The notes below the pieces were generated by a model. It made no database searches. It was not told the origin of the DNA and saw only the letters and a program-made list of their open reading frames with translations. Both the position numbers and the translations under genes were made by a program. From contig NZ_QXIL01000011.1 of the NCBI RefSeq assembly GCF_004115745.1, positions 1 to 64,000 on the forward strand: 64,000 nucleotides of DNA, in the 5' to 3' direction. The stretch's first letter is position 1. Each line of letters opens with the position of its first letter. Origin of the DNA: Levilactobacillus suantsaii (GTDB taxonomy: Bacteria; Bacillota; Bacilli; Lactobacillales; Lactobacillaceae). Shown here piece by piece: positions 16,191-25,478 of the stretch.

Positions 16191-16424
16191 CTACTTGTCG
16201 AGGGTCTTAACTTTAGCGCTTTTTACGGTGTATCCCAGGTCGGTCACCACGTTAGCGAGGTCGTCGGCAGAAGTCTGACTGTCGTCAAATTCAGCTTTGA
16301 TTTTGCTGGCGTTGAACAGAACTTTGACGTCATCGACACCGGCTTGGTGGGACAAAGCACCTTCAATCTTGGTCATGCAAGATGGGCAAGTCAGGTCGTC
16401 TAATTTCATGGTTACTTTAGTCAT
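16191..16424 (-). CDS. HMA-domain metallochaperone-like protein
   Basis: This is a free-standing heavy-metal-associated domain of 77 aa (MTKVTMKLDDLTCPSCMTKIEGAL). The CPSC pair is the metal ligand, giving CopZ-like folding. In other bacteria such proteins pass Cu(I) or a divalent metal to P1B ATPases. The nearby P1B ATPase lacks its own HMA domain and uses the same kind of promoter, so it is the natural partner (inference). It is the first gene of the operon with dps and follows an AGGAGGAATTC ribosome site. Confidence 0.9.
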   Translation of the reverse strand: MTKVTMKLDDLTCPSCMTKIEGALSHQAGVDDVKVLFNASKIKAEFDDSQTSADDLANVVTDLGYTVKSAKVKTLDK

Positions 16425-16456
16425 ATTGAATTCCTCCTGTCTTGATTACAAGTCTT

Positions 16457-16501
16457 AGTATAGGGGGACCAGGGGTGAAAAAACTTGACTCAAATCAAGT
16501 T
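16457..16501 (-). promoter_or_regulatory. Crp/Fnr-type activator site and -10 of the HMA-dps operon
   Basis: The palindrome AACTTGA-N6-TCAAGTT (16482-16501, core TTGAC-N4-ATCAA) lies exactly 19 bp from a consensus minus-strand -10 (TATACT, 16457-16462). The centre maps to -41.5. Half sites and spacing are identical to the copy upstream of the P1B ATPase, while spacer sequences differ, so the shared arms are conserved signal. Confidence 0.7.
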
Positions 16502-16623
16502 ACACCAAAAAGTCTGTGGAATTCCCCCTTTTTCTAGGATTGCCGTGATGAGGGGCGGCGGTTGAGTTTTAGGCCAAATATGCGACAATGAGAGCAGAAA
16601 GTCGAATAAGCGAGGGAATTGAA

Positions 16624-17796
16624 ATGTGGAAAACAAAACAGGAAGTCAGTTTGGTGGGCATCCTCGCGGCAACGCTACTGTTGAACGCCGCGGCAGCCTG
16701 TATGTGGCCATTAACGACGGTCTACATGCATAACCAGTTGCATCAAACCCTGGCGTTGGCCGGGGTGGCGCTTTTGGGGATGTCTCTGTGCATGATTCTC
16801 GGGAATTGGTTAGGCGGCTGGTTGTTCGACCACTGGTCACCGTTTAAATCAAGTTTGCTGGGGACCACCTGCTCGTTAGTACCGATGGTGCTCTTGATTT
16901 TCTTCCACGGCTGGCCAATTTTTGGCCTGCTCTTACTGCTGATTGGGTTGGGCGACGGCATCGTGATGACCGTCGTGAACTCGTTTGCGGCTAACGTGAA
17001 GAGTATCCCGAGTCGACGGGTTTTTAATTATTTATATATCGGCATGAACCTAGGGGTCGTAATCGGGACCTTGATGGTGGGTTACCTGATGAAGTACGGT
17101 GTGGTCTTAGTCTTCATGGTCGCCAGTGTCTTTTACTTGGTCTTACTCCTCATCTTGTTGGCGGACTTTAACGTGGTGCTGGTCACCGCGACTAAGGCTC
17201 GTGAACAGGGCCCGGCCAAGCCGGCACATTTGCGTTTGATTTGGTTGATTGCAACGATGGTCTTTTGCTTGTACTTAAGCTATACCTTGTGGGAAAGTGT
17301 GATTTCGGTCCACATGGTCAACCTGGGGATTTCGTTTGAGAAATACAGTCTGTTATGGACGCTCAATGGGTTGATGATCGTCTTCGGCCAACCGTTAGCG
17401 AACCGGATTGGAGCCAATTTTAAACTCAGTACCCAAATCTTTGCCGGGACGTTGATTTTTACGTTATCGTTCCTATTATTGGTGTTTGACCGAACTTACA
17501 GCATGTTCGTTTTGACCATGGTCATCCTCACGTTAGGAGAAATGACCGGATTTCCGGGGATACCTGCATGGATTGATAATCTAGCAGGTAACAATGACAA
17601 GGGGAAATTTCAGGGCCTCTATAATATGGCGATTTCCTTGGGCCGAGCGGTCGGGCCACTTTACGGTGGGCTGCTAATCGAGTATGGCAGTTACCAGGCG
17701 CTGTTCTGGTCGGTCACCATTTTGATGCTGGTCGCACTACTCGCCGTGATGGGGCATAATCGGCAGATCCGACACCGCCGGATAAAACAAGATTAA
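16624..17796 (+). CDS. MFS transporter (12 spans)
   Basis: This 390-aa major facilitator protein shows about 12 hydrophobic spans and the loop 2-3 motif GNWLGGWLFDHWSPFKS, a variant of the GxLaDrxGrk signature. It most resembles drug-efflux carriers of the DHA1 type, but the substrate is unknown. The ATG at MWKTKQ follows GAGGGA; an in-frame codon 12 triplets upstream has no site. It is a single gene, divergent from the HMA-dps promoter, with a terminator after it. Confidence 0.88.
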   Translation: MWKTKQEVSLVGILAATLLLNAAAACMWPLTTVYMHNQLHQTLALAGVALLGMSLCMILGNWLGGWLFDHWSPFKSSLLGTTCSLVPMVLLIFFHGWPIFGLLLLLIGLGDGIVMTVVNSFAANVKSIPSRRVFNYLYIGMNLGVVIGTLMVGYLMKYGVVLVFMVASVFYLVLLLILLADFNVVLVTATKAREQGPAKPAHLRLIWLIATMVFCLYLSYTLWESVISVHMVNLGISFEKYSLLWTLNGLMIVFGQPLANRIGANFKLSTQIFAGTLIFTLSFLLLVFDRTYSMFVLTMVILTLGEMTGFPGIPAWIDNLAGNNDKGKFQGLYNMAISLGRAVGPLYGGLLIEYGSYQALFWSVTILMLVALLAVMGHNRQIRHRRIKQD

Positions 17797-17810
17797 ATTC
17801 AACAAAATTA

Positions 17811-17846
17811 AAGCAGGCGCGGAAAGATTTCCGCGCCTGCTTTTTA
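17811..17846. terminator. bidirectional terminator
   Basis: A stem of AAGCAGGCGCGGA with its exact complement followed by TTTTT, between convergent genes. Confidence 0.9.
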
Positions 17847-17858
17847 TAACTATTGTGA

Positions 17859-18614
17859 TTATTGCTTTTCTTGCAAGAACCCTTGTTGCCGCAACGCCGC
17901 CAAAATACCAGCCCGTTGTTGCGGGTCACGGCTGAATTCGGTGACGATGTGGTGCGTGAAGGTCTCTTCGCGTTGGTTGGTTGACCGTTGTTGGTAATAT
18001 GTTTTGAGCAACGCATCGTAAGCCACCAAGTGTGGTTCTGTGGCCGTGATGGGCTGGTACTGGTTCTCGAAGTGGATCAACTCTTGGGGTAAGCGCGGTT
18101 TCTGTTCTGGTTGTTCTGCCGGGTGACCGATGGCCAAACCCAAAATAGGGAAGGTCAATTCGGGAAGGTCGAACAACTGGATGAGACGAGGGACGTCGTT
18201 CAAGATACTGCCCATGATGGTACTCCCCAGGCCCAGACTTTCGCCCGCCGTGACCACGGCTTCGGTCGCGATGGTCGCGTCAAAGATACCGGCCAAGAGT
18301 TTGTCGACACTGTGGAGGTTTTCCGCCGTGGTTGCCGACGTGGGAACTAGTTGTTGATTGCGGTATTGGTCGACCAGGAAAATGAAGTAGTGGCCGGCCT
18401 TTTCCAGCCAGTGATGGCCGGTGATGTCCCCCAAGACCGCTAGCTTGGCGGGGTTGGTCACGCTGAGAATGCTGTATTGTTGGGAAAAGGTACTAGTGGC
18501 TGAATGCTGGGCCGCATCAATCAAGGTGTGGACCTGGTCAGTCGTCAATTTTTCAGGTGTGAATTTGCGGACGCTTCGGTGTGCCAATAAAGTGTCTAAA
18601 GCAGTATTAGGCAT
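17859..18614 (-). CDS. NADPH-dependent nitroreductase (NfsA/Frp-like)
   Basis: This 251-aa FMN enzyme begins with the nitroreductase signature HRSVRKFTPEKLT and has GLGSTIMGSI and the LGLAIGHPAE segment of NfsA/Frp flavin reductases. The long C-terminal helix region is also typical of that subgroup. It can reduce nitro compounds, quinones or free flavin. Its start overlaps the upstream nrdI-like gene by 8 bp, so the two are co-translated. This pairing suggests it may supply reduced flavin to the flavodoxin-like partner, which is inference. Confidence 0.92.
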   Translation of the reverse strand: MPNTALDTLLAHRSVRKFTPEKLTTDQVHTLIDAAQHSATSTFSQQYSILSVTNPAKLAVLGDITGHHWLEKAGHYFIFLVDQYRNQQLVPTSATTAENLHSVDKLLAGIFDATIATEAVVTAGESLGLGSTIMGSILNDVPRLIQLFDLPELTFPILGLAIGHPAEQPEQKPRLPQELIHFENQYQPITATEPHLVAYDALLKTYYQQRSTNQREETFTHHIVTEFSRDPQQRAGILAALRQQGFLQEKQ

Positions 18615-19080
18615 GGGCAGTCACCTCCTGAATCCGGGTGACCATTGCCTGGTACACGCGCTTTTCGTCAGCTGGGACCCCGCGAAGTTCGTAGTTGGCG
18701 ATGAACGGGGCGTTGAAGCGCTTGGCGTAGCGCTTAGCCGTCAAACAGTACTGTTCATTGAAGTTCCGGTTGCCACTACCGACAATGCCGATCAGGTGCG
18801 TGGCGTTGTCACCAAAGTCGATATATTCACCCATCACGTTGGTCATGAGTTCTTTGACCCCGTTGTCAATGCCGTTACCGCCATCTAAATAGGTAGGAAC
18901 GAAACAGAAGTACGGCGTTGTTTCGGGCGTAAAGTCGCTAGCTTCGCTGATCTCGGTGGCATCAATCGTCGGTTGAGTCGCGTCAGCGTCGTGTTGGGTC
19001 TGGGCATAAGCCGTTAGGTGTTCAACGAAGTTACGGGTGTTGCCCTCGATTGAAATGAATAAAATCCGTAGTGGTTGCAT
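18607..19080 (-). CDS. nrdI: NrdI-like flavodoxin
   Basis: This 157-aa protein has the NrdI hallmarks FISIEGNTRNFVEHL (phosphate loop) and GIVGSGNRNFNEQYC (the 50s-loop type motif). NrdI is the flavodoxin that activates the manganese cofactor of class Ib ribonucleotide reductase. No nrdE, nrdF or nrdH is in the window. Instead the gene heads an operon with a nitroreductase, so the role may be adapted. An AGGAACC-type site precedes the ATG. Confidence 0.9.
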   Translation of the reverse strand: MQPLRILFISIEGNTRNFVEHLTAYAQTQHDADATQPTIDATEISEASDFTPETTPYFCFVPTYLDGGNGIDNGVKELMTNVMGEYIDFGDNATHLIGIVGSGNRNFNEQYCLTAKRYAKRFNAPFIANYELRGVPADEKRVYQAMVTRIQEVTAHA

Positions 19081-19379
19081 ATCGGTTCCTCCGGTCTTTG
19101 AGTTTAGTTCTAGTGTACACGGATTTAAGTAAAATTGCGCGTGAAGTTTGCGCGATTATGTGGTCAAATCGAGCGGACTGTTGATGGCAATGAAGGCGAT
19201 ACTGCGGGTTATCAGGGTGAGCTAGATTGAAAAAGGATAACCTGTCTAAAGCGCACCAAAATCGAGAATTTGCCTAATGAAAACGCTTAACTATAATTTT
19301 TCATTAAAAAACACTTACGCGAAAAATTTTTTCTGGTAGAGTAATCCATTGTGTAAACATGAAAGAAGAGTGAAAACCA
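19081..19379. other. intergenic region between nrdI and the DHA2 exporter
   Basis: About 300 bases hold the two divergent promoters. TGAAAACGCTTAAC (19277-19290) is a weak cre-like sequence. Nothing else stands out. Confidence 0.4.
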
Positions 19380-20834
19380 ATGGACACAGTAGAAAATAAC
19401 CAAGCAGCTGCGGCTAAAACAGCGCGAGTTCCCGTCGCTCATCCAATGTTAGCGATGATGGGGATGCTGATTGGAGGCTTCGTGGGGATGTTCAGTGAAA
19501 CGTCATTGAACATTGCCTTGCCACAATTGATGGCGCAATTAGGCGTCTCCACGGCAACGGTGCAATGGCTTGTCACCGGCTACATGCTGATGATTGGGAT
19601 TGTTTTACCGTTATCAAGTTTAATTACAAAATGGTTTACGACGCGGCAAGTGATTTTGTTTGCCTTAGCTGACTTTGCCGTTGGGGCAGCAATTTCTGCC
19701 CTGGCACCAGGCTTTGGCGTTTTGTTAGTTGGCCGGATGATTCAGGGGATTGCCACTGGATTGATTCTGCCGTTGATGTTTACGGTTGCGATGCAGATCT
19801 TCCCGCCGTACAAGTTAGGTGCGGCGATGGGCATCGTCGGACTGGTCATTATGTTCGCTCCCGCGGTGGGGCCAACGTTGGCTGGTTTAATCTTAGGGAT
19901 TGCGTCATGGCGCTGGATTTTCTGGATCTTTATTCCATTCTTAGCGATTGCCTTTATCTTCGCCGTGACGTCCTTAAAGAACATTGCCCATGTTACCCGG
20001 CCAAAGGTCGACTTCATTTCCATCCTATTATCAATGGTTGGATTTGGGAGCCTGGTTGTCGGCGTTAGCTTAGCCAGTGACTATGGTTGGGCTTCTGCCG
20101 CCGTTATCGGCAGCATTGTCTTAGGGATCGTTGTCTTAGCATGGTACACTCATCGTCAATTGACCATGGAACACCCCATCTTGAACCTGCGGGCCTTCTC
20201 CATCCCGGGCTTCCGGGTCGGAACTGGCCTGGTCATGGTCAACTTCGGAATTATCTTATCCGCGATGTACCTCTTACCAATGTACATCCAAAAGGGGCTG
20301 TTAGTGCCAGTTGCGTTGACCGGGATCATCATGTTCCCCGGTGGGATTATGAACGCCATCGTTTCTGCTATTTCTGGCCGGATGTACGACCAAGTCGGCG
20401 CTCGGAAACCCGCTATCTTGGGCTTCATCATTTCGATGGTCGGTGCTTTGATGTTGGCCTTGACCAGTGCGCAGAGTACGATTGCGTATGTCATTGCCGC
20501 CCACGTCATCTTGATGATCGGGGCACCGATGGCGATGTCACCATCGCAGACCCACGGGTTGAACTCCTTGACCGGTCCGGTTGCGGCCGATGGGAGTGCC
20601 ATCATGAACACCTTACAACAGGTCGTTGGGGCCATCTCAACGGCGATTGCCACTAGTCTGTTAGGGATTGGCCAAGCTGCTTACATGGCCAACGGGGCCA
20701 CGAATAAGGCCGCTGACGCCTTCACGAACGGGGCGCACTACGGGTTCTACTTCACCTTCGTCTTGGCATTGGTTGGTTGCCTCTTAGCCTTCCGGTTACC
20801 GAAGAAGGAGAAGTACTCCACTAAAGAAAACTAA
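19380..20834 (+). CDS. DHA2-family MFS multidrug exporter (14 spans)
   Basis: This 484-aa protein has about 14 membrane spans. It shows the EmrB/QacA-type start of the domain (NIALPQLMAQLGVSTATVQWL), the antiporter motif C-like region VGPTLAGLIL, and VTGYMLMIGIVLPL. Such proteins export drugs or bile salts using the proton gradient. It is a single gene with a GAAAGAAGAG site and a strong terminator. A second, more AT-rich member of the same family lies at 23.6-25.0 kb. Confidence 0.92.
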   Translation: MDTVENNQAAAAKTARVPVAHPMLAMMGMLIGGFVGMFSETSLNIALPQLMAQLGVSTATVQWLVTGYMLMIGIVLPLSSLITKWFTTRQVILFALADFAVGAAISALAPGFGVLLVGRMIQGIATGLILPLMFTVAMQIFPPYKLGAAMGIVGLVIMFAPAVGPTLAGLILGIASWRWIFWIFIPFLAIAFIFAVTSLKNIAHVTRPKVDFISILLSMVGFGSLVVGVSLASDYGWASAAVIGSIVLGIVVLAWYTHRQLTMEHPILNLRAFSIPGFRVGTGLVMVNFGIILSAMYLLPMYIQKGLLVPVALTGIIMFPGGIMNAIVSAISGRMYDQVGARKPAILGFIISMVGALMLALTSAQSTIAYVIAAHVILMIGAPMAMSPSQTHGLNSLTGPVAADGSAIMNTLQQVVGAISTAIATSLLGIGQAAYMANGATNKAADAFTNGAHYGFYFTFVLALVGCLLAFRLPKKEKYSTKEN

Positions 20835-20856
20835 ACCTGTTCAAACAGGATTTAAA

Positions 20857-20893
20857 CGAGAGCCTGGACGTTATCTGTCCAGGCTCTTTTTTG
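20857..20893 (+). terminator. terminator of the DHA2 exporter
   Basis: A stem of GAGCCTGGAC with its exact complement, followed by TTTTTT. Confidence 0.9.
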
Positions 20894-21290
20894 TTTTCGT
20901 GGAGATTTAATGGTTAGAAAATAGTCCACGGATAGTGTAACCCGTGTAGTGTCTTGTTAGATGCGGCGACAAACTTATTAACTGGTTCACAACTGCTGGG
21001 CCTCACCGCCAACTGTGCTATGCTTCAGTCAAGCCTAACCGCGTACTGGCTTGGCTGGTGTTGGGCGGGATTCACATGGTAAATGGGAACCCGGCTAACG
21101 GTCATCGGAGCATTCAATTCGCGGGGGTAGGGTCTAAACGGATCGGTACTTTCGGGACCACACTCACGCCTCATTATGGCTACAGGACCGACGTTTGCCA
21201 GTCTTGCAGTGCCTGACTGATCTGATTGGGGGAACCGGGTTAGTGAGGAAACGGGTGACTAATTGGGGGATTGGTCATCTTAGAAACACA
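20894..21290. other. 400-base stretch without a gene
   Basis: This stretch lies between two convergent transcription units. No frame with a ribosome site, no promoter pair and no family-like peptide was found. It may be remains of a lost gene, but nothing recognisable survives. Confidence 0.4.
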
Positions 21291-21292
21291 AA

Positions 21293-21330
21293 GGGCCCAT
21301 TAGCCGGCGAACCGCCGGCTAATGGGCCTA
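21293..21330 (-). terminator. terminator of the CorC-like gene
   Basis: A 16-bp GC-rich perfect stem (GGCCCATTAGCCGGCG and its complement) followed on the minus strand by CTTTGTGTTT. Confidence 0.85.
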
Positions 21331-21341
21331 CTTTAGTGGTA

Positions 21342-22721
21342 TTAAGTTGTGGTCTTGTGGTGTTTCGATGGGTCGGCCGTCGTCGTCAATTGCTTAGGCA
21401 CGACCGGGTTCACGGTGACTTCGAACCAATTGATGAAGGAGTTTTCGTAATCCAACACCTTCAGGTCGAAGTTTTCTAGGTGAATCACATCGTTGGCCTG
21501 GACGTCGGGGTAATTGTCGATGATGAACCCTGCCAGAGTGACGATATCCGTGGATTCGAATTCCTTGATATCCACGTTGAAGTACCGTTCGAAGTCGTAA
21601 GTGGTCATCTTCCCACTAACCTGGAAGGTGCCCTTGGGTTGCTTGAAAATGTACTGGTCGTTGGCATCGTCGATTTCATCGCGGACGGTCCCGAAGAGCT
21701 CTTCGTAGATGTCCTTGTCGGTGATGATTCCGGAGGTGCCCCCGTACTCATCAACCACGACCACAATTGGCGTTTGGTGCTTGATCATTTGCTGTAAGAC
21801 CTGCGTGATGGGCGTGGTCTCGGGTGTCGTGGTGATGTCTCGTAACAGCTTGTCGATGCGAATTGACGAATCGACTTGTTGTTGACGGACTAGGTCATAG
21901 TTATACACATAACCCAGAATTTTATCCTTATCATTATCCGCCACGACGGGCAAGCGGCTAAACCGTTCTTGCAGATACATCGTGACGGCTTTTTTAACCG
22001 TGGACGTAATGTCGATAACCGTCAATTGGGTCCGGTCAATCATGATGTCCTTGGCGACCTTATCGTTTAATTCAAAGGCCCGTTGCATGTAGACCAGGTC
22101 GTTTTTTTCCAACTCCCCACCTTCAACGGCGCTTCGAGAAAGGTTCAAGATTTCAGCTTGCGAGAAAACTTCGTCGCTTTCATTAGCGACCTTTAAGCCC
22201 ATCATCTTGACGACTCCCGTGGCGCTGGTATTCAAAAGCCAAACGAACGGGTAGAACAAGACATGGCAGTAATGTAGCGGAGTGACAATCAGCATCAACA
22301 CCCGCATGGGCATATCGATACTGATATTTTTCGGCACGATTTCGGTGAAAACCACTTCGAGGTAGGTCAAGACCAGGACCCCGATAATGGCACTTATCGT
22401 GTGCGCCGTTCCGCTATTAACGTGCATCGGGGCAATGCCCGCCAACAAGATGTCGACGAAGAACGTTTCCCCGATCCACCCGAGGATGATCCCCGCCAAG
22501 GAGACCCCCACTTGGGTGGTTGATAAATATTCATTTAAATTAGTGACCATTTTCATGGCCCGAGCTAACTTGGGGCTTGGCTTTTCCCGGGCGTCGATTT
22601 TTTCCTGCAACGCACTGGGACGCGTCTGCACCAAAGCAAACTCACAGGCAACAAAGAAAGCTGCAAAAAAGAAAGTAACTAAAATTATACCTAGATTTAC
22701 AACTATCTGACCGCTATCCAC
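21342..22721 (-). CDS. CNNM/CBS/CorC-domain membrane protein (hemolysin family)
   Basis: This 459-aa protein has an N-terminal CNNM (DUF21) membrane domain with about four spans (residues 1-190), a pair of CBS domains (about 210-340) and a C-terminal CorC_HlyC domain (about 355-440). CNNM proteins move or sense Mg2+ and other divalent cations; the old name 'hemolysin' is misleading. It starts with GTG after a GAGG site, as the only in-frame option after an upstream stop. It is a single gene. Confidence 0.93.
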   Translation of the reverse strand: MDSGQIVVNLGIILVTFFFAAFFVACEFALVQTRPSALQEKIDAREKPSPKLARAMKMVTNLNEYLSTTQVGVSLAGIILGWIGETFFVDILLAGIAPMHVNSGTAHTISAIIGVLVLTYLEVVFTEIVPKNISIDMPMRVLMLIVTPLHYCHVLFYPFVWLLNTSATGVVKMMGLKVANESDEVFSQAEILNLSRSAVEGGELEKNDLVYMQRAFELNDKVAKDIMIDRTQLTVIDITSTVKKAVTMYLQERFSRLPVVADNDKDKILGYVYNYDLVRQQQVDSSIRIDKLLRDITTTPETTPITQVLQQMIKHQTPIVVVVDEYGGTSGIITDKDIYEELFGTVRDEIDDANDQYIFKQPKGTFQVSGKMTTYDFERYFNVDIKEFESTDIVTLAGFIIDNYPDVQANDVIHLENFDLKVLDYENSFINWFEVTVNPVVPKQLTTTADPSKHHKTTT

Positions 22722-23009
22722 ACATCATTCCTCATTTCACTTTTCTATCCTTCTATTATAGCGCGACTGACCGCGTTTTTATAGGCATCAGATTGTAGCA
22801 AATTCTACGCTTCTGGCTATTTAAACGCAACTAAACTTTTTCGAAGTCCGGGAAAAAAAGGTGATAAATTTACTTAACGTTTTTGAAACCGTTTCCTTTA
22901 TTGTAAATTGCGAGTTAGTCGCGATAATGAAATAAATCATCTCCGTGCTTAACGTTTTCATCAAAAAGGACTAGACTAATCTTAGAAACGTCAAAGGAGA
23001 TTTTGGATT

Positions 23010-23372
23010 ATGGCAGATACACCAAAGAAAGACAAAGCAGAAGAACCGAAAATTGACATTCCCGCAGAGGATGTTAAGAAAGCGGCTGCACTGATCTTAA
23101 AACCGGGGTATGTGACGAAACACGATCTACCAAAAATGGTAGAGTTGCCTTGGGCAACCGCTTTAGCGGATGCAGTGACGCAGCACTTCTTAACTGACGA
23201 CGACGATCACGACCCGTACGTTTACTTCGAGCAATTCGACTTTGCGGGTGGGGACATCGATTCAATCATCTTTAACATGGACCTCATCCCAACCCGGGAA
23301 AAAGCTCTGGAAACGTTAGGCCAGGAGATTAACCAGAAATTGGTTACGCCACCGGAACACTTCGATCTTTAA
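23010..23372 (+). CDS. hypothetical acidic protein (120 aa)
   Basis: This is a small soluble protein with a charged N-terminus (MADTPKKDKAEEPK) and an acidic middle (LTDDDDHDPYVYFEQFD). No family is recognised. The ribosome site AAAGGAGA is strong and a terminator follows. A GAAAC-C-GTTTC palindrome at 22885-22895 lies upstream and resembles a weak cre site, with mismatches at the outer positions. The strong translation signals suggest a well-expressed housekeeping or stress protein. Confidence 0.75.
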   Translation: MADTPKKDKAEEPKIDIPAEDVKKAAALILKPGYVTKHDLPKMVELPWATALADAVTQHFLTDDDDHDPYVYFEQFDFAGGDIDSIIFNMDLIPTREKALETLGQEINQKLVTPPEHFDL

Positions 23373-23431
23373 TTTTAGTAATAATTATCATAGTAAACAC
23401 AGTTTGACGACTGAGACAGTTGCCTGTCATC

Positions 23432-23466
23432 AAAAAGTGCCTGGCCAATGACCAGGCACTTTTTGT
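23432..23466 (+). terminator. terminator of the 120-aa protein gene
   Basis: A stem of AAAAAGTGCCTGG with its complement, ending in TTTTT. Confidence 0.9.
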
Positions 23467-23584
23467 CGTGTCAATCCAAATGATGTTAGCTTATATTAAT
23501 GTGCCGGTTAGTGTCTAACAAAAGTCGTTGGTAACTGCGTGTCGTGAGGTAGTGTCTAGGAAGTCACGTCAGACATGTGTGACT

Positions 23585-25000
23585 TTAGTGATGAGTCGTT
23601 TGCTGGCTATTTTTGCGTAAATTGAGCCACATGTTTAAGCAACTCAGCCCGGTCAGAATGGTTAAAATAATAAAGGCAACTCCAGTTCCTAATTGCGTCG
23701 TTGAGACATAGACTTTTGAGGTTGTTGGACCAGCTTGAAATAGGGCCACAATAGTTGAACAAACGGTCGTTCCCACGGCACCAGCAAATTGCTGTGTCAC
23801 GTTAAACGTTGCGTTACCATCTGCCTGCTGGTTTGCGGGCAGGAGATTGATGCCGTTAGTCATAATGTTTGCGAGTCCCGTTCCGACACCTAACATAAAG
23901 ATAGCGTAAAAGGTAATAATTGAGGTGTTGGTCAAATGGGTCGTATTAATGGTAAACAAGCATAGGGCAAAGAAAACAATCAGGGTTCCCGTTTTAATGG
24001 GTTTATTGGCGCCGAATTCATCTAAAATTCGGCCACTCAGTAGCGTAAAGATGGCCCCGATAATGGCGCCTAATAATAATTGCAGAGCGGCGATTAGGGC
24101 GGATTTACCAAGGACGATTTGGCTTAGATTAGGCAGCAAGAAGCCTAAGCCTAATAAGGTCATCTGAATCAGCAAAAATGACATGACGTGTGCCGAAAAC
24201 TTGTTATTTTTGAAAATGGCAAGATTTAACAGGGGCCGAGCTTGCCGATTGTTGCGGCTAATAAAGCCAATTAGCCCAATGAGACCGACGATTAGGGCTA
24301 AAGCAAATTGCCAACTAATAATGCCGTGAATGCTAATTTGACTAAGGGCGAGAATGAAACCAGTAAACATTAATGGGATAAAAATAAAGGTTCGCAAATC
24401 GAATGGGTGCTTACTTAACGGTTTGGATTGAGGAATGGTAAAGACCCCCAAAATAAACGCAATCACTAAGAGGGGCAAAAGGAAAATAAAAATATAATGC
24501 CAGTTAAGGGCGCTACTGATGATCCCACCAAGGGTAGGGCCAAGAGCTGGCCCTACGGCCGTCACCAAAGTTCCGACGGCCATCATGATACCCATCTTTT
24601 CGCTCGGAACTTCATCAATAATAATATTGAACATCAGTGGAAGGGCTACCCCGGTCCCAATGCCTTGGATAATTCTTCCAACTAATAGGAAGGTAAAATC
24701 TGTCGCAAAGGAATCAATGCTGACACCAATAATGAAAAAAGTAATGGCAAATATAAACAGATGCTTGGTCTTAAATTGCTTTTTTAAGTAAGCGGAAATG
24801 GGGACAATAATCGAAACAATCAATAGATATGATGTGGTCATCCATTGTACGGTAGACGTCTTGATATGAAATTCTTTCATCAGCGTTGGAAAGACAATGT
24901 TCATAGAAGTTTCGATGACCATGCCACAGAAAATCATGATGCCGGTTGCTAAAACAGCTAGTAAAATTTGAGTTGTTGAATGTTTTTGAGATGAAGCCAT
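23585..25000 (-). CDS. DHA2-family MFS exporter, MarR-linked
   Basis: This 471-aa, 14-span protein has the same N-terminal pattern (SMNIVFPTLMKEF...TVQWMTTSYLLI) and motif-C-like region (VGPALGPTLGGIIS) as the exporter at 19.4 kb. The start at MASSQKH gives proper spacing to the GAAAGGA site. It lies 14 bases downstream of a MarR-family gene on the same strand, so the two form an operon, the usual design of a drug-inducible efflux unit. The gene is clearly more AT-rich than its surroundings, suggesting transfer. Confidence 0.9.
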   Translation of the reverse strand: MASSQKHSTTQILLAVLATGIMIFCGMVIETSMNIVFPTLMKEFHIKTSTVQWMTTSYLLIVSIIVPISAYLKKQFKTKHLFIFAITFFIIGVSIDSFATDFTFLLVGRIIQGIGTGVALPLMFNIIIDEVPSEKMGIMMAVGTLVTAVGPALGPTLGGIISSALNWHYIFIFLLPLLVIAFILGVFTIPQSKPLSKHPFDLRTFIFIPLMFTGFILALSQISIHGIISWQFALALIVGLIGLIGFISRNNRQARPLLNLAIFKNNKFSAHVMSFLLIQMTLLGLGFLLPNLSQIVLGKSALIAALQLLLGAIIGAIFTLLSGRILDEFGANKPIKTGTLIVFFALCLFTINTTHLTNTSIITFYAIFMLGVGTGLANIMTNGINLLPANQQADGNATFNVTQQFAGAVGTTVCSTIVALFQAGPTTSKVYVSTTQLGTGVAFIILTILTGLSCLNMWLNLRKNSQQTTHH

Positions 25001-25014
25001 ACACATTTCCTTTC

Positions 25015-25461
25015 TTAATGGGTGTTAAATGAATGGAGATTTTTGATAGCTAACTCGAGTGACGCTAAAAAGGTTTGTTGTTGACTAGTGGGCATGCCGG
25101 TAAGCAATGCTTGTTCGAGGCGTTCCTTTGAAGCGTTGAGTTGTGTTTCTAATTGCATAGATTTATGGGTTAGTGAAAGTTGCTTACGTCGCTTATCGTT
25201 AGGATCGACGGTTTGTTGCAAGAGCTCTTTTTGAACCATAATGCGGATATTGGCGGTGGCGGTTGAACTACGGATATTAAATTCTCGTTCAATGTCAGTT
25301 TGATAGACAGTCGTTTGGTAGTTGTCAAAGAAAAAATTGAGAATAACGATTTCCATCCCACTAAGGTTTAGCTTGGCGCCAATTTGCGAAAAGTATTGGT
25401 TGATACCGCGGGCTAACACTTGAGCTAAGAAACCATAATCATGATTTTTCAAGTTAGGCAC
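25015..25461 (-). CDS. MarR-family transcriptional regulator
   Basis: A winged-helix protein of about 148 aa with the MarR wing segment DPNDKRRKQLSLT and a recognition-helix region REFNIRSSTATANIRIM. It probably represses its own operon with the exporter. The start is uncertain: AAGGAG lies 3 nt before this GTG and 12 nt before a TTG at 25452. An ATG at 25497 lies upstream of the ribosome site and overlaps the operator palindrome, so it is unlikely. Confidence 0.85.
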   Translation of the reverse strand: MPNLKNHDYGFLAQVLARGINQYFSQIGAKLNLSGMEIVILNFFFDNYQTTVYQTDIEREFNIRSSTATANIRIMVQKELLQQTVDPNDKRRKQLSLTHKSMQLETQLNASKERLEQALLTGMPTSQQQTFLASLELAIKNLHSFNTH

Positions 25462-25478
25462 ACACTCCTTAATAATAA

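Noticed and set aside
21195-21479. 94-aa rightward frame at the end of the CorC-like gene
   Set aside because: It runs through a strong terminator stem and over the end of a real gene on the other strand.
22884-22897. cre-like palindrome before the 120-aa protein gene
   Set aside because: Two of the fixed consensus positions are wrong; it is not strong enough to list as a site.
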